This document shows positions 56,007 to 64,000 of a stretch of 64,000 bases of DNA, one piece after another. Each line of letters opens with the position of its first letter. Positions within the stretch are counted from its first letter, which is position 1. The DNA lies in NCBI GenBank assembly GCA_009599575.1, contig VWND01000030.1:272845-336844 (forward strand), given 5' to 3'. The translations under genes and the position numbers were made by a program. This DNA comes from Blumeriella jaapii. Taxonomy: Eukaryota; Ascomycota; Leotiomycetes; Helotiales; Drepanopezizaceae. The notes below the pieces were generated by a model. It was not told the DNA's origin. It did no database searches and was given only the letters and a program-made list of their open reading frames with translations.

Positions 56007-58038
56007 TCGTGCTACATACCGAGACTTATATTACTGTACTCGCTTAGTCCAGTAGCTGCGCGGACGTTCTGCGTGTATGCACGTATCCGCGACATCGGTG
56101 GAGAGGAAGAGGGAGGGGACGTGTTTGGATGATAGTGAGGTCCTGACATTGATCAGTGACGGGTGTTGGTGAACGGGTCTTTGGGGCGGGTGATGGTCGT
56201 TTTCGTCTTGCGGGGGAGAGCTGAGAGGTCAGTCGAGTGAGTGGGTGGTGGTTTGGCGATGAGGCTGCTTTTCGCTGTCCGAAGAGAGGCACAACTGGAG
56301 AGCTTGAGCCGCAGATTTGGGCTTGTTCCTGTCTGGTTATAGCTTCGGTGGTTTGTTTGTTCGGCTTGTGAGCCAGGGGACTAGCGTGGAGCGTGGCAGT
56401 CTTCGCACCCACTTGACAATCACGACTAGCCTCCGAGGGCGAGGACTATCTGGTTTGGCTTGTGGTATATCGCTCGTTTTTGATTTTTCGTGCGGATGAG
56501 TCGCGGAAGTCGAACACTTCATGAAGAGAAACCTCCACTTGAGAAGCTAGTCACCCTCGTGCCTTGGGCACAGTTGGTCTATCCAAGATCACATCCACCT
56601 GTGTCTACTCACGCGCCATGAACACATTGCACTTTTGTGAGATTTGCTGGCAGGGAGACTATTTACCGATGGGGCTATGCGGTGGAGCGTGGCCAGGCAA
56701 GAAAAGCCCCGAGGTTGAGGCTCTACATCATGACCGCTGTGATATCTTCCCAGAGCTCAGATTTGCCCAGGACGGCTTCGGGCCGAGCATCTCTATGGGG
56801 AACCGGTGACTTTTCCAGAAGAACTAAAGGTGCTCATGAGGCTGGAAACCACGTTGTGCGCAGCGTTGCTTGTACAACGACGCCCCGTTATTGATTATCT
56901 CGTGCGAGGCTCGATTGGGACGAGGAATTCTGTGGTAAGCTATTCTGCGTCCCGATTAGTGTTGCTGGACGTGACTTTGACATCAGCTATGCCCGTTCGA
57001 AATTGTCTGCCACCTCTGAGCTCTCGCAATTACGACAGATTCCGCATTGAAGAAGTCCACTGCATCTCTTCACCTTGCTACCCAATGCAATCTACAAAAG
57101 ACGGCATTTCACAGATGCCGAAAAAGCTCTATTCGGAAAAGCCCAGTCTGATCAAAACGGGCTTGTACATGCTTAACACAGAGCTGTGGATGATCAGCTC
57201 TTAACTGTTCCCCGCGGTCTGATATGTCGTGACATGTCAATCCTACGCCAAGGTGATGGGATGAACCGCCAGGAACGTGTTCGCTGCATGGCGATAATCC
57301 GACATGATATTTGAGAAACGCACCAGGTGGAGGCTTAATATTTACCGAAGCTGACGACAGCTGAGAGGTAGCAGTTCAATCGTAAGTTCCATGTTCTGGA
57401 TAAAAACATAAACACAGACAAGAAACTACTCGGAACTATTGCTTAGTGAGATAAAAGAAATAGTGTTTACGAAAATTGTACGTAGTTCGAATGTAGTAGT
57501 AAAAGGAGTGTTTACAAAAAGGGCCTTTGATTTTCTCAAGATAGCTGACTTAGTCCTAGGCCTGAAAGATACTATATACACCTACCACCATGCTATTTGT
57601 GGCCACACCGTTTCGTATATCTTTTTTCCATCTCACGGTCGCGCAAACATTGCATGGATTGCGTTACTGGCCTTCAAAACGGCAACTTCTACGAGAATCC
57701 TGGTGCCACTTCAGACCTCTGGGATGGGCATGATCTGAAATGTGTTTATGTGTGTGGAATTTCCGAGAATCTCAGCCCTCGGGTGTGGGTTCGTAGCATA
57801 CCAACAAGGCAACACGGCCTCGTGTCAACCACAGAAAGCTCGGAGGTGATATCTGCGTGACGGCATGAACTATTTTCAACCTTTGTTCCGGTGGTTTGTA
57901 TGCGCAAGTACCTTGCAGCCTGATGGAGTTGAACGGGACTTTGGCCATGTCGGGTAGAAGGCCCAGGAAATGATGTTTTCGCTGACCGAGACTGCCATGA
58001 GAGACCCGAGCCATGGCAGAAGAGGATGTCACTGAGGC
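54633..58038. other. 3.4 kb intergenic with microsatellites, no supported gene
   Basis: Contains GTATGT/TGTG runs (about 54828-54862), GTAC tetranucleotides (about 55206-55225) and a GGCT array (about 55974-56005). Frames at 56564-57204 and 57439-57860 are short and feature-free. Confidence 0.5.
55974..56005. repeat. GGCT tetranucleotide microsatellite
   Basis: About eight perfect GGCT units. Confidence 0.9.
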
Positions 58039-58046
58039 TATATAAT
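58039..58046 (+). promoter_or_regulatory. TATA box upstream of the repeat secreted-protein gene
   Basis: TATATAAT about 155 bases upstream of the ATG at 58196. Confidence 0.6.
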
Positions 58047-58195
58047 GATCAGTATCTCGCTCTTCCTGTACTCGAAATATCCAAGAAGATCAAGAAAGAC
58101 AAAAGAGTAACAAGAGTCAACCAATCCAATATCTTTCCACCCCAAGCACCACAGTTTTCATATCAGAAGCCCAATCCCCCTCACTCAACCTCACA

Positions 58196-58702
58196 ATGGC
58201 TCCCCAAATCGTCCGTCTTTGCGTCATTGGCCTGGCCACCATCAGCGGAACATTCGCTGCCGCAATCGAGAACGTCGAAGTCGCTGGCCGAGACTACGTG
58301 CCTCCACCACCACCCCCACCAACCTACTACACACCTCCCCCTCCTCCATCCTACGGCCCAAAGACCTCCTGCGTCCCGAGCTACATCATCAGCTACGCGA
58401 CCAACGTGGCCTCGGTCCCGGTCACCAAGACCTACACGGCGCTGAGCACCAACACGGCCTACAGCTACGCAACCCACGTCGCCACGGTCCCCGTCGTCAA
58501 GACCTACACCGTCTTGAGCACCAGCACCGGCTACGACTACTCCACCTCCGTGGCCACCATCCCCGTCGTCAAGACCGTTACGAACCTGGCGACCAGCACC
58601 ACGCTCAGCGCGACGACCTCCGTCAAGACCGTGAGCGTCAAGACTAGCGCCTGTTCCACCATCAAGGTCCCGGTCTACACGCCTCCCCCAACCTACTACT
58701 AG
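58196..58702 (+). CDS. Secreted 168-aa protein with 24-residue tandem repeats
   Basis: The intronless gene starts with a signal peptide (MAPQIVRLCVIGLATISGTFAAA). A Pro/Tyr-rich spacer (about 34-53, PPPPPPPTYYTPPPPP) is followed by three 24-residue repeats at 66-89, 90-113 and 114-137 and a partial fourth to about 151. The consensus is SYATxVATVPVVKTYTxLSTSTxY, rich in Thr, Val, Ser and Tyr, with alternating small and beta-branched residues suggestive of beta-structure. Only C9 (within the signal peptide), C59 and C153 are Cys. The tail (VYTPPPTYY) echoes the spacer. No GPI site is apparent. Codons are strongly GC-ending and a TATA box lies upstream, suggesting strong regulated expression. 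I do not recognise the family; a cell-wall or surface role is inference. Confidence 0.85.
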   Translation: MAPQIVRLCVIGLATISGTFAAAIENVEVAGRDYVPPPPPPPTYYTPPPPPSYGPKTSCVPSYIISYATNVASVPVTKTYTALSTNTAYSYATHVATVPVVKTYTVLSTSTGYDYSTSVATIPVVKTVTNLATSTTLSATTSVKTVSVKTSACSTIKVPVYTPPPTYY

Positions 58703-61700
58703 GATCGACGCCGCCGCCGACGCGTGTCTGCGGAGAAGACCACAGTCCGCGGGACCTCTCTTGTAATGGGCCTTGATGTTTAGAATGCTGTTTCGCTGGG
58801 AAGAATGGTTGCTTTTGTTTTGCTTTCGTGGTGAATTTTGCTGCTGGTTGTGGAAGGTGCGATAACCGAGTTTATCTTCTTGTCATTCCTTAGGATGCTT
58901 TTGTCATCGTTGTTGATTTAGAACTGCGTAGAGAAATAATGTATCGTCTTTACGTGCTTTGGACCCTGTCGGACTATCCACGTGTTTCGTAGTGGGCAGC
59001 AGCTTTACGAAATGTACTCCATGCTGGGTGGACCCTTGTGACGCCAAAAATTTGCTCCTTTCACTTCACATTTGTGAAGTGTTTTTGTAACATTCTTACT
59101 TCTGGGGTCGAGCAACGGGCTCGAGAGTTAGATTGTATGCCTTTACTATATGCGATCTTGCCCTGGGCCAGATTTATGCAAGCTTGGTCGTCACCGCGAT
59201 GATGGGTACTCGCACAAGTGAAGAAGTGCGGCAGCGCGCCACATTACGATGCCGACTCAGGCCTTAAATACGTATTGACAGCTGATCACACAGGAAGATG
59301 CACAAGTAAAACGGTACACCGACATCCCACTACTTTCGGTAAGTACTTTCTTTCATTAAGCTGCCGTCGGTCGACTTCTCACAAACACAAGACAGATCAG
59401 CCGTGATCACATATTTGAAACTGATTCACTTTCCATTTCCAACCTTCACTTTACCCCGCTGAAATGCGAACTACTTCAAGAAGAGGTCGTCCGAAGGAGT
59501 TGGATATGGCAACGAGCTTGCTAACGTTGCTTGGTACCTTAGAGATTGGAAACTGGAAGTGTTTGGTGTCAACAAAGGGGTAAGATAAATTTTGGTCATC
59601 GTGGGTCGGAGATCTTTCGCGTTCCTCGACAGATTGAATAACGTGCTCTGTCTCAAGCTTTTTGGCAGGAGGGACAGAATCGGTAACGTCTTTTCTCTTG
59701 TAGGCGTGTGATCGCCTGGGATAAACATGGGCGTCGTTTCGAGAAAGGTTTGGTGAGTGGTTCTAGGTAATCACTTCAAGCGTTTTCAAGCGCAAGACGT
59801 AATCGCAGCTTTTTCAATAAAAAATTGACTTCACCCACGGTATTATCTCGCAAACGTCACAAGGTGGATGAATCGGTCCAGCTGGTTACCGAACTCTCCG
59901 GGAGTCGCAGTGGATTTTAAGAACCTTACCGATCGCAACAGCTTGTGAGGATGGTGTTTGGATCTCTCCCGGTGATATCTTTGCAAGCATGAGTTTAAAA
60001 GGGAGGGCTTGCTTAACGAAGGACGGTGTGACGCCTGTAGTTTTCAATGTTGAGTTGGTGTAGCAGAACTCGAAAAAGTAAAAGTGCTCCTCTTATTTAT
60101 CTTGTTTAAAGTTGTTAAAAGATCGGAAGAAGCTCCCAAGCTGTCTATCACATGTTCATTCTTTTCGATGCCATGTTGGTGAAACGCTGTAATTGGAGCT
60201 TAGGTGGTGTTGTACGTTTTCCTAACACACGTCAAAAAAGCATTTACGAATAAATGCCTTTCATCGAACAGATTATGAATACCATCAAACAAGAGGCCAC
60301 AAGTTCGCGAAAAGATGAAGTTAGTCTACTGAAGATGTGGATAAGAAACCACCGGGTAGGAAAGGTCCAGCCCGAAGTTCGATGGGGTGATGAACCTGCT
60401 TTCCGTGAGGAGCTAAATGGTCAGCTCCTGGTCGTGTGGCTATCGCTGCGTGTGACAAAGGTTGGGGATCATGTATCTAATAGCGTGCACTAGCCACATC
60501 TACGAGCTTATAAGGCTTCTCCTTCCTGGAAGCTTTCTGACAATTATCATGACCTTTAGGGTTTGCAACCTTCCTCACTTTCTACGGTTTGTGCGACGTA
60601 GTACGAGCATCCTGCAAGCAGGTATTCGCCGTACAGTTTTCGCCTCCTTGAACCTTTGCGATAAGACACTCCGACCTGCGCAAAACGGCAATTACTTGAA
60701 ATGAATCTTTGAGAATTATAGAACTCACGACACTTCAGATGCGGAATTTTTCTACATGACCATATTTGCCTTGGTGGGTGGCTCGCTTAGCGGTGCTGAT
60801 TTGCGAAATAGCTCGGCTGGCATTTCAACAATTCAATACTCAGTCGACATTGACATTAACACGTTCAGTTAAGCTTATCGAAATGTCTTTCCTTGAGTTT
60901 GTTGACTGATCCTTTGACTTTCTCGCTTCTCCAACATTTACTCGCTTATCTTCGCCTAGCAAGCCTTGGCGAGTTACCTTTTGGCTCAAAATTGGAGTCA
61001 TTCTTCCTCTTCATCTTATCGACACACGTTGCACCACAAAACACTTATTATAGATTTGTTGCGCAATGAGCCGGCTAAATGCTGCCGAGTCCCAGTTCTT
61101 TCAGGCGTATGACCTTCGTCTACGTTCCCAAGCACGAGACTTTTCGATCTCAAGTAGGAAGGTGGAGTGCGAAGCTGCTTGGTATGATGCAGCCAAGTCG
61201 GCCGGTAGAGATTGGCATAATGCTTATCTTCCTGTGCACAAGGGTTCTTATATCGCATTGTAGACCGAGATAAACAATCCGGCAAAACATTTCGAAGACC
61301 CTCTCTCGCCATGTCTTTGGTCGAGACCGCGTCATGTACCCTTCTCATATCAGAAGGACACAGATCAGTGTGCACAGCTCCTGCGTGGATTATTGATTGT
61401 GGATCCAATTCATATGGAGAATATTCCCAAACGGGGATACACCGAACTAGGCAGGAAGCTTTCATTTTAGCATTCATGAGCATCAGGAGCGGCTATCAGT
61501 AGGGACTGAAGTCACGTATCGTCGGTACATTGAGAAGTTTCCCGAGTCAGGCAACGCAGTTCTCTACGTCTGGTCTTCGAATCTCATATGGACATGACCG
61601 CCTTGGCTGGCTTACTTTCTGAAGAAGTTCTCCCGTTGGGGAAGTAAATAAGCATCCTTTGGGGCGCTAGATATCATGGCTCAGACGCTTCATGCTTCGC

Positions 61701-61774
61701 ATCTGGTGATTGCAAGGCTGTCAAAGCTCACATCTGACAGAACCCATGACATGGCCAGACCGAAGAGCGTCGAG
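58703..61774. other. 3.1 kb intergenic, no supported gene
   Basis: Small frames such as 60254-60493 (79 codons) and 61066-61263 (65 codons, MSRLNAAESQFFQAYDL) look slightly protein-like but have no family features or splice partners. No repeats of note. Confidence 0.45.
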
Positions 61775-61783
61775 TATATATAA
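61775..61783 (+). promoter_or_regulatory. TATA box of the fungalysin gene
   Basis: TATATATAA followed by GGC, about 115 bases upstream of the ATG at 61892. Confidence 0.65.
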
Positions 61784-61891
61784 GGCAAGCTTCCAAGGAC
61801 TAGTGAACGGCATCTTCAGCTTCATACTCGGTCTCTCATTGTACAGATTTATCAGTTTTCTATCCTTCATTCTGTCAAGCACTTCTCCAAG

Positions 61892-64000
61892 ATGCGTTTC
61901 TCGTCTAGAGCAGGAGTTGCTGGTCTGCTTGCCACCAATGTTTTTGCTCTTCCCTCCCCTCCTCAGGCCTCAGGAGCCTCAGGGTCGGGTGTTATGCGCC
62001 AAAAGCTTAACTTGAACGCTTACAGGCTTAAGACCGCCAGCACCTACTCCAATGCAAGCACCGCGCTAGAACCTGGTCTTACCAATCCTCTCGTACCCAT
62101 CGACTATGTTGCAGCCGCCATTGCTCTCGTGCGGAGTGAAGTTCCTGGTCTTGAGTTTAGAGTCGTTGACGACCACTACATCAGCTCGAACGGCATTGCT
62201 CACGTCCATTTCAAGCAGACCGTTCATGGTCTGGATATCGACAACGCGGACTTCAATGTCAATGTATGTGACCCTGACTCACATTGCAGGTGCCTTGCAG
62301 CTAACTAGAAGCAGGTCGCTAAAGATGGATCTATTTTCTCTCACGGAAATTCATTCTACACTGGCGCGCTGCCAGCCGAAAATCCACTAGTGAAGCGCGA
62401 CCAGGCAAGCAACTCTCTTGAATTCGCGTTCCGAGGTTTTGATCATGTTTTGTGATTGGATGCTTCCTCGATCGGGGGTAACTTGGAAACATCTGTGCTA
62501 ATACGGACTTCAGATCGATCCTGCTGCTGCTTTGAAAGGTGCCAAAGACGTCTTGGCTCTCCCAATCACTGCCGACCAAGCTGTTGCTGCTCCCGTGGAA
62601 GATGAAGACCACCACTATGTTTTTGAAGGATGTACTGGTACCGTCTCGGAGCCCAAAGCAAAACTGGTGTACTTCCAGAACCCAGACTCCACCCTGACTC
62701 TGGTATGGAGAGTCGAGACTGATGTCACCGACAACTGGGTCCTCTCCTACGTCCACGCAATTACCGGCACGGAAGTCCTTGGTGTTGTTGACTACGTGTC
62801 AGATGCCTCATACACTGTCTAGTAGGTTCTACTCCGAACTCTTATCCCGTGCTGACAGTCGAATAGCCCATGGATGACTGCAAATGACCCTTCGAAAGGA
62901 GTTCGTGTGGTAGAGACTAACCCGTACGACTCCGATGCATCCGAATTCACATGGCACGGTACCGGTACCACAACCTACGACACAACTCGTGGTAACAGTA
63001 CGTATCTCTTTAGACTTCACATGTTTGAAGACCCGGCACGGCTATCCTACATGCAAAGGGAGCACAAGCTCATAGACATACAGATGCAATCGCGCAAGCC
63101 AACTGGGAAGGTGATTCTTCTTACTTGAACGACTACCGCCCGACCTCCTCAAGCCTCAATTTCAACTATGGTCTGGACCTCGCAAATTCCAACCCACGCA
63201 CATACGCCAACGCGTCCGTCACCCAGCTCTTCTACACCGTCAACATGTACCATGATCTTCTCTACAGCCTTGGGTTCAACGAAGCTGCCGGCAACTTCGA
63301 AACCAACAACGACGGCCAGGGTGGCAGGGGAAACGATGCGGTGATCCTCAATGCCCAAGACGGCTCCTCCACCAACAACGCCGACTTCTCCACGCCGCCC
63401 GACGGACAAGCCGGACGCATGCGCATGTTCATGTGGACGACGACTTCGCCAGCGCGAGACTGCGCCTTTGACGCCGGTGTCATCGTCCACGAGTACACGC
63501 ACGGTCTCTCCACTCGTCTGACCGGTGGCCCGGCCAACTCCGGCTGCTTGGAGGCTCTCGAATCTGGCGGCATGGGCGAGGGATGGGGAGACTTCATGGC
63601 CATCGCCACATTCCTCAAGACGACCGACACGCGCGAGACCGACTACCCGCTCGGTGCCTGGGTCTACAACAACCCCCTGGGCATCCGTGCCTACCTCTAC
63701 TCCACCAGCATGGAGACCAACCCGTACACCTACGCCACCATCAACACCTTGAACGAGGTCCACGACATCGGCGAGATCTGGGCCACCATCCTGTATGAGG
63801 TCCTCTGGAACCTGGTCGACGAGCACGGCATCACGGCGGCGCGCAAGCCTACCTTCGACAGCAACGGCGTGCCCACCGACGGCCGATACCTGGCGATGAA
63901 GATCATCATTGATGCCATGGCCCTGTAAGTTGAACCTCTCACTCCACGCACAGCAGCGAGCAGATCAACAACTGATCGAGGAAATCTAGTCAACCGTGCT
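61892..64000 (+). CDS. Fungalysin-type secreted metalloprotease (M36), 3' end beyond the window
   Basis: Exons 61892-62263, 62315-62404, 62514-62821, 62867-62997, 63084-63924 and 63990 onward are in phase. A signal peptide ([19 protein letters not shown]) leads into a long propeptide of the FTP type, then the mature enzyme from about the PWMTANDP region. The zinc motif HEYTH is at about 436-440 (Glu437 catalytic), and the third ligand Glu lies in GEGWGD at about 466. M36 enzymes are secreted endopeptidases of fungi. Intron 2 begins GCAAGC, so it is a GC-AG intron; reading through instead meets a stop. The last visible codons (after AG at 63988-63989) give LQPC, as expected before the C-terminal domain, so the gene is cut by the window edge and not truncated itself. 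Confidence 0.94.

Noticed and set aside
60254..61263. Small plus-strand frames (79 and 65 codons)
   Set aside because: Somewhat protein-like but short, with no recognisable motif, no splice partners and no promoter support.
1..64000. tRNA and rRNA genes
   Set aside because: Looked for B-box-like GGTTCRANTCC contexts with paired stems and for rRNA cores; none was convincing by eye.

Overview
The window is filamentous ascomycete nuclear DNA (Pezizomycotina). The evidence is short GT-AG introns in most genes, GC-ending codons in genes, fungal-only families (Csi2, BIG1, short tropomyosin, fungalysin M36, UstYa/DUF3328, an Rgd2-type RhoGAP) and pyrimidine- or GGTA-rich intergenic microsatellites. 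I cannot fix class or genus. The sequence stops inside a fungalysin gene at the right edge.

Layout. 0.9-12.5 kb is a conserved housekeeping block: CSI2-like membrane protein (-), FCF1 pre-rRNA nuclease (+), a 2.9 kb repeat-rich gap, BIG1/Voa1 ER protein (-), an RRP17/Nop25-like ribosome-biogenesis protein (+), tropomyosin (-) and a possibly securin-like nuclear protein (+). Several of these are divergent pairs sharing short promoters. 13-21 kb is sparse: a frame-broken GST-like gene (-) and three unrecognised genes. 21.4-29 kb is almost gene-free, with homopolymers and GTAC palindromes. A UstYa-type oxidase gene (+) and a class III aminotransferase (-) stand at 29-32 kb.

34.5-38.2 kb holds a small two-exon gene, an ER cyclophilin (-) and the mitochondrial ribosomal protein uS13m (+), whose first exon is only the ATG. 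39.1-43.8 kb is two strongly AT-rich blocks flanking an unrecognised four-exon gene with two microexons. 46-55 kb is a second conserved block: an aldehyde dehydrogenase (-, intron with a 35-G tract), a membrane dipeptidase (-, with a GC-AG intron) and an F-BAR/DEP/RhoGAP protein (+). 58-64 kb has two secreted-protein genes with clear TATA boxes: a small 24-residue-repeat protein and a fungalysin metalloprotease.

The genes do not form one obvious pathway. The loosest themes are ribosome production (FCF1, RRP17-like, uS13m), cell wall, secretory and polarity functions (CSI2, BIG1, tropomyosin, cyclophilin B, RhoGAP), and secreted or accessory enzymes towards the right end. I found no convincing new multi-gene system. 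The most distinctive observations are the lone UstYa-type gene, two apparent frameshifts in otherwise conserved genes, an ATG-only exon, microexons in an AT-rich island, and two GC-AG introns.
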